Below the pieces are notes generated by a model, which made no database searches, was not told the DNA's origin, and saw nothing but the letters and a program-made list of their open reading frames with translations. A stretch of 64,000 nt of DNA from Parvicella sp964387945 (GTDB lineage: Bacteria > Bacteroidota > Bacteroidia > Flavobacteriales_D > Parvicellaceae): assembly GCA_964387945.1 (NCBI GenBank), contig CAYLYX010000003.1:124001-188000 (forward strand), written 5' to 3'. The position numbers were made by a program, and so were the translations under genes. Of the stretch, positions 35,967-44,484 are shown one piece after another (the first letter of the stretch is position 1; each line of letters opens with the position of its first letter).

Positions 35967-36431
35967 ATGTCGAAGTTTTCAAAAGGGAAGAAAAGAGCTG
36001 AACCGGCTATATCTACGGCATCACTACCGGATATCGTATTCATGCTCCTGTTCTTTTTTATGGTAACCGCTAAGTTTAAGTCCACAGAAGCTTTAGTTCA
36101 GGTGAAAATGCCAAGTGCGTTCACTACTGAGGTCTTGGATAAGAATGATAAGTCAATCTTGTATTGGATTGGTAAACCTAAGAATCCTGCTTTGGGATCA
36201 ACGTATCGAGTGCAGTTGGATGATCAGCTATTAGATGATGTATCACAGATCGGACCGTATCTGATGGACTTGAGAGGAAAAGAAGAGTTTGCAGATGAAT
36301 GGTATGATATGGTTAACTTCTTTCAAGTGGATAAAGATGCTCCGATGGGATTGGTTAGAAGTATTCAAGAGGAGTTGAGAGATCCATTGGTAGATGCGCT
36401 TACTGTGCAGTATGCCGTGATAGATGAATAA
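35967..36431 (+). CDS. ExbD/TolR-type protein (short form)
   Basis: A 154-aa biopolymer-transport protein. The single helix STASLPDIVFMLLFFFMVTAKF carries the conserved Asp in LPDIVF. The periplasmic domain is near normal size. Two different ExbD subunits in one operon is a Bacteroidota habit and suggests a heteromeric stator. Confidence 0.88.
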   Translation: MSKFSKGKKRAEPAISTASLPDIVFMLLFFFMVTAKFKSTEALVQVKMPSAFTTEVLDKNDKSILYWIGKPKNPALGSTYRVQLDDQLLDDVSQIGPYLMDLRGKEEFADEWYDMVNFFQVDKDAPMGLVRSIQEELRDPLVDALTVQYAVIDE

Positions 36432-36452
36432 CTTAATAGTAGAAGTATTTAC

Positions 36453-36481
36453 AGAGGTCAATCGAGAGGTTGACCTTTTTT
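36453..36481 (+). terminator. Rho-independent terminator of the exb operon
   Basis: AGGTCAA (36455-36461) with TTGACCT (36470-36476), an 8-nt loop and a T-run. It separates the exb operon from the MazG-like gene. Confidence 0.8.
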
Positions 36482-36493
36482 ATTTAACGAGAT

Positions 36494-36901
36494 ATGACTA
36501 AAGGAAAACTATACTTACAAGATTGTATCAATGCTGTAGCTGAGTTTCATGATGCTTTTCAAATTGGTAATGAGAATGAACCTAAGGCGGATGTTGGAAC
36601 TGACACCTATATGCTCCGTTACAAATTGATGCGCGAAGAAAATGAGGAATATCTAGAAGCCGCTGAGAACGGTGACCTTGTGGAAATTGCTGATGCCTGT
36701 GGAGATATGCTCTACATCCTGTGCGGAACGCTGTTGAAACATGGATTACAACACAAAATTGAAGAGGTTTTTGAAGAGATTCAACGTAGCAACATGTCAA
36801 AACTTGACAAAGATGGTAATCCGATATTCAGAGAAGATGGAAAAGTATTAAAGTCTGATCAGTACTTTAAGCCGAATATCCAAGCCATCATGGAAGGGTA
36901 G
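36494..36901 (+). CDS. MazG-like/HisE-like nucleotide pyrophosphohydrolase
   Basis: A 135-aa all-alpha NTP-PPase-type protein. The metal-binding EExxE pattern is REENEEYLEAAE and a second acidic patch EIADACGDMLYI follows, as in MazG and related phosphoribosyl-ATP pyrophosphohydrolases. The family removes non-canonical NTPs such as dUTP; the substrate here cannot be told from sequence. It may be transcribed by read-through or its own promoter. Confidence 0.78.
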   Translation: MTKGKLYLQDCINAVAEFHDAFQIGNENEPKADVGTDTYMLRYKLMREENEEYLEAAENGDLVEIADACGDMLYILCGTLLKHGLQHKIEEVFEEIQRSNMSKLDKDGNPIFREDGKVLKSDQYFKPNIQAIMEG

Positions 36902-37006
36902 TATTGGATGCGCTTGTAGCGGGTGGGAGCTTGTTTTCAACAAGGTTTTGCCGTAACACCTAAAAATCAGATCTTTACCCGGATTGAATGAACTACTCTT
37001 CTAGCC

Positions 37007-38242
37007 ATGGGATTACTCTCTGCACCAAGAACCGACTACACCAATTTTTACGATCAGGCCAGGTATAATCTGGTATGGTACATTTCGTTGGTATTTGCAG
37101 CGTTTATTCTCATCCTTACGGCTGTAAACTTTTCTAACGAAAGTTATAAGCCAACCCCCTATCTGTCCGCATTTTTAATGGCTGCTGTATCCATCATTGT
37201 GCTGCGAATTACCCGAAAGTATGAAGTGATGAGTATGGTTATCGCAGTGGGTAGTTTGGCCATTACGAGCTATACTTTTTTGGCGCACGACCATGTGATT
37301 CAGTACACTACTCCTATGTGGGTGGTGATTAACATTATTTTTACCTACTTCACGCTTGGAAGGAGATGGGGTACCGTTGTGCTCTTGCTGCAGTTTGTAG
37401 TGATCGGAATTTTCTTCTATACCAAGTTTCAGAATAATTTATCGGCTTTACCAGTTTATGATGACTTAGACATTCATTACTTCGTATTGGAGTATGCATT
37501 TGCTTGCGCATTTATGGGGTATTTTTTACATATGTTTGTGACTACCACCTATTATGCAGAACGCAAGTATAAAGTCTCTAACACACGCTTGAATACACAT
37601 AATGCTGTCATCACGAAACAGAATGAAGAGAAGGAGGTGATGCTAAAGGAAATTCATCACCGGGTAAAGAACAACCTGCAAGTGGTTACCAGTCTCCTCA
37701 GGTTGCAGTCCTATGAGGTTGAGAATGGCGAAAGTGTAGAGAAGTTCAACGAAGCAATTTCTAGAGTCAAGGCGATGGCGCTGATTCATGAGAAAATGTA
37801 CCAAAAAGAAATGCTGGAGAGTTTTGATTTGGAAAATTACATTCAGTCGCTTTCGGCAGATCTTTTAACGACATATAACTTGTCTCAGGAAGTGGAGTTT
37901 AAAGTAGAATCGAACGTTGAAAAAGTGGGGTCCAGAACAATCGTACCTTTAGCATTACTATTTAATGAACTGATAACTAACGCCCTTAAGCATGCTTTTG
38001 AAGGAATTGAAAATCCTAGGATAACCATTGTCCTGCTTGATCAATCCGATCGGAACTTTGAGATGATTTTTGCAGATAATGGAAGCTGGAAGGAGGGAGA
38101 TGGAGCTTCTTTTGGACAGGAATTGATTACTACAATGACAGAACAACTCGATGGCGAGTACGAGCTTACAAAAGGTGCAGAAGGTACACGTTATCACTTC
38201 CGCTTGAAGAACCTTCATGAGCATTTTGATGAAGGCAAGTAA
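37007..38242 (+). CDS. Membrane sensor histidine kinase, HisKA_2 type
   Basis: A 411-aa kinase. About six membrane helices (25-190) form the sensor, followed by a short coiled coil. The phospho-acceptor box is EIHHRVKNNLQ (H217/H218) in a HisKA_2 domain, and the ATPase domain has LFNELITNALKHAF (N-box), DNGSW and FGQELI (G boxes). No regulator is adjacent on this strand; the LuxR-type regulator at 38710 pairs more naturally with the kinase at 39412. The leader between the MazG-like gene and this start (36902-37006) shows no strong feature. Confidence 0.86.
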   Translation: MGLLSAPRTDYTNFYDQARYNLVWYISLVFAAFILILTAVNFSNESYKPTPYLSAFLMAAVSIIVLRITRKYEVMSMVIAVGSLAITSYTFLAHDHVIQYTTPMWVVINIIFTYFTLGRRWGTVVLLLQFVVIGIFFYTKFQNNLSALPVYDDLDIHYFVLEYAFACAFMGYFLHMFVTTTYYAERKYKVSNTRLNTHNAVITKQNEEKEVMLKEIHHRVKNNLQVVTSLLRLQSYEVENGESVEKFNEAISRVKAMALIHEKMYQKEMLESFDLENYIQSLSADLLTTYNLSQEVEFKVESNVEKVGSRTIVPLALLFNELITNALKHAFEGIENPRITIVLLDQSDRNFEMIFADNGSWKEGDGASFGQELITTMTEQLDGEYELTKGAEGTRYHFRLKNLHEHFDEGK

Positions 38243-38248
38243 ATGAAA

Positions 38249-38274
38249 AGAGAGCCCAATAAATTGGACTCTCT
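38249..38274. terminator. Hairpin between convergent genes
   Basis: AGAGAG-C-CCAAT (38249-38260) pairs with ATTGG-A-CTCTCT (38263-38274), with one C:A mismatch and a 2-nt loop. The stem is strong but no clear T-run follows on the plus strand. It may end either the kinase transcript or the opposing lipoprotein transcript. Confidence 0.45.
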
Positions 38275-38323
38275 CTACCTACAAAATTGATCTTTAAGGG
38301 GTAGTCAAAGATCACAAATAGTC

Positions 38324-38539
38324 TTATTCGTTGAGTGTACAGGTGCCGTTTGAATATTCAAATTCGTAACTATCGCACAGATCCTCCGCTACTGCTTTTG
38401 ATTTCTTGGTAAGAATATAAGTGTCTGTTTCCTGTGTATTGTTGTTCGTACAAGTGCAACCCCAATTTTTTCTACAAGAGGTGAAGCAAGCAAGTAGCAG
38501 CAAACCAGAAATAAAAATACGTGTTTTGTTTTCTTTCAT
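38324..38539 (-). CDS. Small lipoprotein
   Basis: A 71-aa protein with a hydrophobic signal and a lipobox ending at Cys22 (ACFTSC). Four further cysteines in the mature part (GCTCT, LCDS, GTCTL) suggest disulphides. No known domain. The ATG at 38537-38539 fits the signal peptide; the longer frame to 38641 adds an unlikely basic extension. Confidence 0.6.
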   Translation of the reverse strand: MKENKTRIFISGLLLLACFTSCRKNWGCTCTNNNTQETDTYILTKKSKAVAEDLCDSYEFEYSNGTCTLNE

Positions 38540-38709
38540 AGTAACATCGGATTGATGAATGACCCTGTTCGAGCTATTTCTTTTTTTTGAACTCCTACTA
38601 GGAAACAAGATTCTCAAAATTGCTGAAGGAACGTACGCCATGGGAATTCAATAAGTTTACTCCAAAATTAGCAGGGTTTAGCACGTGATGAATCACCCAT
38701 TTGGGGGAT

Positions 38710-39351
38710 TTAAGCCTTACGACTAATCCCTACTTCTATGGCAAAACGAGCCAATTCAACCTTATTACTCATCCCCAGTTTGCTTAGGAGACTTTTTCGA
38801 TGAGTAATTACAGTGTAGGGACTCAAATGAAGTTTTGAAGCAATGCTTTTATCAGTAAGACCTTCTGCAATAAGTGCTAAAATCTCTCGTTCCCTTTTGG
38901 TTAAGCCATCACACTTCTGTTTATTTACATTCCGAGCTGTGAGCAGGGATCGCTCTTTTTCACTTACTGTAATCTGAAACTCCTCAGAAGGCGAAACAAC
39001 GTGAGATAGAGAAGATTTAAGCTGATCAATTCCAGAGGCTTTGGTCACATAGCCATGAGCCCCTAATTCACTGATGGTTTTGATGAATGATTTGTCGGCA
39101 TCCATGGTGAGCAAAAGAATCTTAGCTTTAGGGAACTCTTCTCGAGTCTGTTTTACCAGCTGAATTCCGTTCATCTCAGGCATGTGTAGGTCAGTAATGA
39201 TTAGGTCAACTGAAATAGCTCGTAGGATTCTAAGCGCATCGATACCATTTCCCGCCTCTGCCACTACTTCAAAGTCTGCAAGGTCATTGATGAGGGATTT
39301 AAGTCCGTCTCGAAAGATCTCGTGATCATCAACCAGTAAAATACGTGTCAT
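38710..39351 (-). CDS. Response regulator, NarL/FixJ family
   Basis: A 213-aa two-component regulator. The receiver domain has phospho-acceptor D54 in ITDLHMPEMNG, DDH near 8-10 and the conserved K in VTKASG. The LuxR-type HTH (about 145-213) contains KREREILALIAEGL and SPYTVITHRKSLLSKLG. It is divergently transcribed from the HisKA_3 kinase at 39412, 60 nt away, so the two likely form one system. Confidence 0.93.
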   Translation of the reverse strand: MTRILLVDDHEIFRDGLKSLINDLADFEVVAEAGNGIDALRILRAISVDLIITDLHMPEMNGIQLVKQTREEFPKAKILLLTMDADKSFIKTISELGAHGYVTKASGIDQLKSSLSHVVSPSEEFQITVSEKERSLLTARNVNKQKCDGLTKREREILALIAEGLTDKSIASKLHLSPYTVITHRKSLLSKLGMSNKVELARFAIEVGISRKA

Positions 39352-39411
39352 CGGGCTAGTTTAATAGGTATAAAGATAAATGATTACATTCGAATAGCTA
39401 AATTACTAAAC

Positions 39412-40635
39412 ATGCGAAGTAGACAACCCTTGAACCTAAGACTAATCAACATGGGTACTTCTGGATTGAATGATCCTGAGGAGGAGAAGCGGGTTCGCTT
39501 GTCTAACCTGATCGCCCTGACTGTGTTCAGCACAGGAACTCCCTTCGCATTTATTTTCTTTTTTTATGCTAGCAAAGTTTCTGGAGTGACTTTGATCTTC
39601 TATATCCTGTCTTTTTGGTCCGTGATTGAGTTCAACAGAAGGAGAAAGTTTAAGTTAGCTCGACTACTTTTGGTAGGGCTGTTAAATGGAGCTGTGATTC
39701 ACTATTCCATTTGGTATGGCAAAGATTCGGGGCTTCACATCATGTTGATTCCTTTCTTTTGTGTCCCTTTTTTAGTTTTTAGTAGAGATGATGGCTGGAT
39801 TATGGCAGCAGGGTCATTTATCTCCTGTTTAGGTTATGTATTGATTGACTTTGTTCATTATGAACCGATTCTCAGTATGACCGCAACTTCCACTTCCATT
39901 ATTTACCATTTGATTACTGGTGTTGCCTGGCTCTGGTTGATTTTTGAAATGATATATTTTACCAACCAGAATTACATTGCCGTTCAGAACCTTATTTGGC
40001 AAAGAAAAAACCAAACAGCCTCTATTGTTAGCGCTCAGGAAGAAGAGCGCAGAAGAATATCGCGTGATCTGCACGATAGCATGGGACAGTTACTCTCTAC
40101 CATTAAAGTGAATCTCGAAAGATTACCCGATCAGCAGAGTGATGCGGTTTCCAATAGCATTGAGTTAATTGATCAATCTGTTAATGAAATGAGAAACGTG
40201 GCGTTTGACCTGATGCCAAATACCCTAGAAAATTACGGCTTGTTTCCTGCACTGGAAGAACTTGTGGAACGAATGAACGCCCTGCAAAGTTTTCGGATGG
40301 AATACCAGGTACATGGGATTAGTCAAGCACAGATAGCAAAAGATCAACAGTTTAATATCTATAGAATTATTCAAGAGGCGCTGAATAACATCATGAAGCA
40401 CGCTGAAGCTTCAGAAGTGAACTTGCAGTTGATCAAGTTTGAAGAAGACCTGACTATCACCATAGAAGATGATGGAAAGGGGTTTGTTTATGATAGCGCG
40501 GCAACTGAGGGAAGTAGAGGTCTGAAGAATATAGCAGCTCGAACGGAGTGGATGGATGGTGCTTTTCGAGTAGATTCTGGCTCAAAAATCGGAACTACAC
40601 TGATTATTTCTATTCCTTTGAGGCGATTGATTTAA
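39412..40635 (+). CDS. Sensor histidine kinase, HisKA_3 type
   Basis: A 407-aa kinase of the NarX/DegS type. About five or six membrane helices (30-185) precede a dimerisation domain with EEERRRISRDLHDSMGQLLS (phospho-His in RDLHD) and an ATPase domain with EALNNIMKHA and DDGKGF. The shorter start at the MGTSG codon (39451) is possible. Its partner is most likely the divergent NarL-family regulator. Confidence 0.88.
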   Translation: MRSRQPLNLRLINMGTSGLNDPEEEKRVRLSNLIALTVFSTGTPFAFIFFFYASKVSGVTLIFYILSFWSVIEFNRRRKFKLARLLLVGLLNGAVIHYSIWYGKDSGLHIMLIPFFCVPFLVFSRDDGWIMAAGSFISCLGYVLIDFVHYEPILSMTATSTSIIYHLITGVAWLWLIFEMIYFTNQNYIAVQNLIWQRKNQTASIVSAQEEERRRISRDLHDSMGQLLSTIKVNLERLPDQQSDAVSNSIELIDQSVNEMRNVAFDLMPNTLENYGLFPALEELVERMNALQSFRMEYQVHGISQAQIAKDQQFNIYRIIQEALNNIMKHAEASEVNLQLIKFEEDLTITIEDDGKGFVYDSAATEGSRGLKNIAARTEWMDGAFRVDSGSKIGTTLIISIPLRRLI

Positions 40636-40733
40636 AAGACGAATGAACCCCTCAGGAACTTAAGCTGATACGCAGATTCGTGTTTTTTTTCACTATGAAA
40701 AGCAAAAACAATCCTATGCAACGTTTATTTGTG

Positions 40734-40741
40734 TATCTTTG
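40734..40741 (+). promoter_or_regulatory. -7 element upstream of the desaturase/helicase/csp operon
   Basis: TATCTTTG matches TAnnTTTG exactly. No clear -33 TTTG is found at the right distance. If used, transcription starts near 40748 and leaves a leader of about 135 nt before the conserved desaturase N-terminus, or 270 nt before its first ATG. Confidence 0.5.
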
Positions 40742-40882
40742 TAACCAAATAAGGACTGGAAGTCGAGGTGAAAGTATCTTTTTTCAAGTCTTTATAATGC
40801 GTAAGCTCCCATTAATATTAGTATAAGTTATTGATTTATTGAGTGTTGACTTATGCCAGTTATTAATTAAAGGACTTATTTT
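40742..40882 (+). other. Long 5' leader of the putative cold-response operon
   Basis: About 140 nt without a gene, rich in A and T, between the -7 element and the first codon of the conserved desaturase region. The leader contains runs such as TTTTTTC and TATTAATATTAG and could fold. Long leaders are a hallmark of cold-shock mRNAs. No riboswitch class was recognised. Confidence 0.35.
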
Positions 40883-41983
40883 ATCAAACGCATTCAATTT
40901 ACCAAGTCGCGGGAGAATGATTTCACGAAGGAACTAAAGTCTCGCATCAACCTTTATTTTAAGGAGAACAATAAGCAGAAACAAGGAGGGTGGCCTTTAT
41001 ACATTAAGGCAGCTGTAATGGTGAGTATTTACCTAGCTCCCTTGGTACTGGTGATTACAAACGTTGTGTCTAGTCCATTGTGGGTCGTGCTTATGTACGT
41101 GATCAGCGGAATCGGAATGGCAGGAATCGGGATGGGAATCATGCACGATGCCAATCATGGGTCGCTATCTAAGAAGTCTAGAATTAACAACCTTTTTGGA
41201 AAAAGTTTGGATTTTGTAGGGTGTAGTTCTGCCGTTTGGAAATTACAACATAATGTACTGCATCATACATTTACCAATATTGATGACCATGATGAGGATA
41301 TTGACACCCCTTTTTTCCTATCCTTTTCACCGAATACTAAGAAGTACTGGATTCATCGTTTTCAACATTTGTATGCCTGGATTTTTTATGGTTTAACAAC
41401 CATGTATTGGGTAACCATTAAAGACTTCTTAGCACTTAATAAGTACAGAAAGAGAGCGTTGATCAGAGACAACAAAACGTACACTACTGAAATTTTCAAA
41501 ACGATTGCGTCAAAACTGTTTTACTACAGTTATGTGCTTGTGCTTCCACTTATTTTTAATGATTCTACCGCACTATGGATTGTTATTGGGTTTTTGATCA
41601 GTCATTTTATCACAGGTTTGATGATTAGTATCATTTTCCAGTTGGCGCATGTTATGCCAGATATGTCATTCCCTAAAGCAGACGAAAACAATTTAATACA
41701 TAGTAACTGGTTTGAACACCAGCTACAAAATACGAGTAATTTTTCTCCGAAAGCACGAGCTTTCTCTTGGTTTATTGGAGGGTTGAATTACCAAATCGAA
41801 CATCATTTGTTCCCCAACATTAGTCACGTTCATTACAGAAAGATAAGTAAGATCATTGCAGAAACTGCAAAGGATTATAACCTTCCTTATTACGTAAACG
41901 AGAACTTCTTTGTGGCGGTTTGGAGACATCTAAAAATGCTACGCATGCTAGGCACCATGCGTCCAGCTAAGATCAAACAATAA
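40883..41983 (+). CDS. Fatty acid desaturase (acyl-lipid/acyl-CoA type)
   Basis: A membrane di-iron desaturase. Three histidine boxes are visible: HDANHGS, HNVLHH and QIEHHLFP. Membrane helices occupy about residues 48-95 and 160-225. The first ATG is at 41018 (321 aa), but the in-frame codons from 40883 encode a typical, conserved N-terminal segment (FTKELKSRINLYFKEN and GGWPLYIKAAVM) that should be part of the protein. There is no ATG, GTG or TTG in that stretch; the frame is closed by TAA at 40868-40870. The codons at 40883 (ATC) or 40892 (ATT) are the candidate starts. It puts double bonds into membrane lipids and sits 21 nt upstream of the helicase gene. Confidence 0.8.
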   Translation: MKRIQFTKSRENDFTKELKSRINLYFKENNKQKQGGWPLYIKAAVMVSIYLAPLVLVITNVVSSPLWVVLMYVISGIGMAGIGMGIMHDANHGSLSKKSRINNLFGKSLDFVGCSSAVWKLQHNVLHHTFTNIDDHDEDIDTPFFLSFSPNTKKYWIHRFQHLYAWIFYGLTTMYWVTIKDFLALNKYRKRALIRDNKTYTTEIFKTIASKLFYYSYVLVLPLIFNDSTALWIVIGFLISHFITGLMISIIFQLAHVMPDMSFPKADENNLIHSNWFEHQLQNTSNFSPKARAFSWFIGGLNYQIEHHLFPNISHVHYRKISKIIAETAKDYNLPYYVNENFFVAVWRHLKMLRMLGTMRPAKIKQ

Positions 41984-42004
41984 TGCCAATACCAATTTAT
42001 TATA

Positions 42005-43177
42005 ATGCATAAGAAAACACACAGGAGACGTCCCACAGGGAGACGTCCTCAAAGAAAAAACTATCGCAATACAAAGGTGATAGACCCCACTAATTTTGTA
42101 AAAAAGGCGCAGCCCGTTGAAGAGATTGAGTATATTGCTCCTATTCCGTTTAGCGAAATGCCAATCCACGACACCCTTAAAGCTACTATTGCCAAGAAGG
42201 GATATGTTGATCCTACTGAGATTCAATCCAAAACCTATGAAGATTTGGTGGAGGGTAGAGACATCGTAGGGATTGCAAATACAGGTACGGGAAAGACTGG
42301 AGCTTTTTTGATTCCGATCATTCATCAATTACTCACTTACGATCAGCGATTCCAAACCCTTATTGTCTTACCGACAAGAGAATTGGCGCTTCAGGTTGAG
42401 CAAGAGTTTAAGAGCCTTACCAAAGGAATGAAGTTATTTTCCTCTACCTTAATCGGAGGAACTAATGTGAATAAAGACATTGCGAAACTCAGAAGGCGAA
42501 ATGACTTTATCATTGGTACTCCAGGTAGGATTTTGGATATGATGAACCAACGAGCGCTTAAACTGCAGAGTTTTGATATACTCGTGTTAGATGAGTTCGA
42601 CAGAATGTTGGACATGGGGTTTGTAAAGGACGTACAAAAGATAGCCGGAGCAATGCCCAATAGAAGACAAACGATGCTCTTCTCGGCCACGATTGATCAA
42701 ACGCAGTATGAAATGATTGAAGAATTAGTAACCAATCCATTTCACATAAGTGTTAGTTCCGGAACAACCTCTACGGATTCAGTGGAGCAGGATGTTGTGA
42801 AGGTAGGAGGAAGAGATAAACTTCAAGTCCTGACATCCATGTTGGGTACTGAAGATTTCAAGAAGGTGCTGATTTTTGCAGAGACCAAGAGAACGGTCAA
42901 TAAGCTCAATCAACAGTTAAAGAAATCTGGTTTTCGTTCGGACATGATTCACGGAGATAAATCGCAGAACTACCGAGTAGCTGCCCTTCGTAAATTCAAA
43001 AATGGAAATATTCAGGTTCTAATTGCTACCGATGTAGTGGCAAGGGGAATTGATATCTCTGACATTACGCATGTGATCAATTATCAACCACCTACTTCTA
43101 TGGATAGCTATATTCATCGAATTGGGCGAACCGGACGAGCCGGAAAAATGGGACATGCCTATACATTTATTGATTAA
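42005..43177 (+). CDS. DEAD-box ATP-dependent RNA helicase (DEFD variant)
   Basis: A 390-aa helicase core. A basic N-terminus (HRRRPTGRRPQRK) precedes all motifs: Q motif near residues 48-72, motif I ANTGTGKT, Ia PTRELA, Ib TPGRIL, motif II DEFD, SAT, motif IV region, RGID and HRIGRTGRAG. Motif II reads DEFD instead of DEAD; the Walker-B aspartate and glutamate are kept. Such helicases unwind structured mRNA in the cold or assist ribosome assembly. Compact: there is no C-terminal tail. It is the second gene in a likely cold operon. Confidence 0.92.
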   Translation: MHKKTHRRRPTGRRPQRKNYRNTKVIDPTNFVKKAQPVEEIEYIAPIPFSEMPIHDTLKATIAKKGYVDPTEIQSKTYEDLVEGRDIVGIANTGTGKTGAFLIPIIHQLLTYDQRFQTLIVLPTRELALQVEQEFKSLTKGMKLFSSTLIGGTNVNKDIAKLRRRNDFIIGTPGRILDMMNQRALKLQSFDILVLDEFDRMLDMGFVKDVQKIAGAMPNRRQTMLFSATIDQTQYEMIEELVTNPFHISVSSGTTSTDSVEQDVVKVGGRDKLQVLTSMLGTEDFKKVLIFAETKRTVNKLNQQLKKSGFRSDMIHGDKSQNYRVAALRKFKNGNIQVLIATDVVARGIDISDITHVINYQPPTSMDSYIHRIGRTGRAGKMGHAYTFID

Positions 43178-43194
43178 TAAAAAAGAAAACATAC

Positions 43195-43404
43195 ATGGCG
43201 AAATCGCAAAATGCTTTCATTAAGAAGCAACGAGAAAGAGAAAAAGCAAAGAAGAAAAAAGAGAAACAAGAAAAAAAGGAAGCCCGCAGGGAAAATGCCT
43301 CTGGTGGAGCTGAAATAGATTGGGATAGTGCACCCGTTAATAAAACACTAACCAAAGAAGAAACACAGCAAAAAGCTGAAAACGAGAATCAAAATAATAA
43401 TTAA
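43195..43404 (+). CDS. Small Lys/Glu-rich protein of the helicase-csp operon
   Basis: A 69-aa basic, highly charged protein (AKSQNAFIKKQREREKAKK, then GGAEIDWDSAP). Proteins with this opening and the GG[AG] spacer are widespread next to csp genes in Bacteroidota, with no known function. It sits 17 nt after the helicase and 14 nt before csp. RNA binding is plausible from the charge but not shown. Confidence 0.75.
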   Translation: MAKSQNAFIKKQREREKAKKKKEKQEKKEARRENASGGAEIDWDSAPVNKTLTKEETQQKAENENQNNN

Positions 43405-43418
43405 TAAAATAAAGTAAA

Positions 43419-43610
43419 ATGAAAACAGGAGTAGTAAAATTCTTCAACACAGAAAAAGGATTCGGATTTATTAAAGACGATGAGTCTAACGCAGACATTT
43501 TTGTTCACAAAACAGGACTGATTGACAACATTAGAGAAGACGATCAGGTTACCTATGAGACTGAAGAAGGAAGAAAAGGATTGAATGCAGTAGACGTAAG
43601 AAAAGCGTAG
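43419..43610 (+). CDS. Cold-shock domain protein (CspA family)
   Basis: A 63-aa single cold-shock domain. RNP1 KGFGFIK and RNP2 DIFVHKT are both present, and the N-terminal strand begins MKTGVVKFFNTEKGF. The five-stranded beta barrel binds single-stranded nucleic acid and melts RNA structure. Immediately followed by a strong terminator. Confidence 0.94.
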   Translation: MKTGVVKFFNTEKGFGFIKDDESNADIFVHKTGLIDNIREDDQVTYETEEGRKGLNAVDVRKA

Positions 43611-43630
43611 TAAGAACATACACAATTCTA

Positions 43631-43674
43631 GATCCCGATGGTTTTGTCTTAGGCGAAGTCATCGGGATTTTTTG
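43631..43674 (+). terminator. Rho-independent terminator of the cold operon
   Basis: ATCCCGATG (43632-43640) and CATCGGGAT (43660-43668) pair over 9 bp with a 19-nt loop, then TTTTTT. It ends the helicase-csp transcript. Confidence 0.85.
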
Positions 43675-43721
43675 TTTTTAAAGTTCACGTTAATTTAATG
43701 AAGTCAAGTTTTAAGAATTTT

Positions 43722-43729
43722 TATTTTTG
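43722..43729 (+). promoter_or_regulatory. -7 element of the GNAT/enolase-superfamily operon
   Basis: TATTTTTG matches TAnnTTTG 17 nt before the GTG start at 43747. A T-rich stretch precedes it, but no defined -33 box is seen. Confidence 0.4.
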
Positions 43730-43746
43730 CTAGCAAAATTTGCCCC

Positions 43747-44484
43747 GTGCCCAAAAGAAACAAGGTAGCCATTCGTTTGGTTGAACAAGAGTCTCTTTCC
43801 GAGAAGTGGCTTTCATCTCTTTGGAGAATTTACCATGAGTCGTACGATTTAGATTTTGAATCTTTTCTTGCCAAAAAAGCAACAATGGACTTGTATGCCG
43901 TTTATTTTGATGGTGAAGACATTGTTGGCTTTACCGGAATCCGATACCGAACGCTTAGAATAGAGAAAACTAACTATAAAGGATTGTATCTGGGACAAAC
44001 CATGTTACTCAAGCAATACAGAGGTAAGGGAATCATTCAGCGTACCGTAATAAAGATGCTGAAAAAGCATTACACAAGTGCCCCGTTTCATAAGCTTATC
44101 ATCTGGAGCAATGCCTTGACGTACCGACCTTATCTGGTGATGGCAAAAGGACTCAAAAACTATTTTCCGCATCCAGACAAAGCCCCCAGTAGTCTTAGGA
44201 AGGAGATTCAGAACAGTATCGGAAGAGCTTATTATCCTGACCATTACAATATTGAAATGGGAACGGTTAGGAAAGAGAAGAATATTCTCAAAGCCATAGA
44301 GATTGAACATTCCGTTCGGGAAAGGGAGGATCGCCACGTGTCGTTTTATTTGGAGCAAAACCCAGATTTTACAAAAGGAACAGGACTCATTTGTTATGCA
44401 GACGGATCAATGATTAACTTAGTCACCTACATTTCAAGAAAGACACGAAAAACATGGTCAAAAAGGTTTCGTTCTACCAGCTGA
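43747..44484 (+). CDS. GNAT-family acetyltransferase-like protein
   Basis: A 245-aa protein with a GTG start. LYLGQTMLLKQYRGKGI (about 79-95) is a GNAT motif A, with the Q/RxxGxG acetyl-CoA loop. Function beyond acyl transfer is unknown; the remainder (about 120-245) shows no second domain. It overlaps the next gene by 31 nt, so the two are translationally linked and perhaps act on the same pathway. Confidence 0.72.
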   Translation: MPKRNKVAIRLVEQESLSEKWLSSLWRIYHESYDLDFESFLAKKATMDLYAVYFDGEDIVGFTGIRYRTLRIEKTNYKGLYLGQTMLLKQYRGKGIIQRTVIKMLKKHYTSAPFHKLIIWSNALTYRPYLVMAKGLKNYFPHPDKAPSSLRKEIQNSIGRAYYPDHYNIEMGTVRKEKNILKAIEIEHSVREREDRHVSFYLEQNPDFTKGTGLICYADGSMINLVTYISRKTRKTWSKRFRSTS

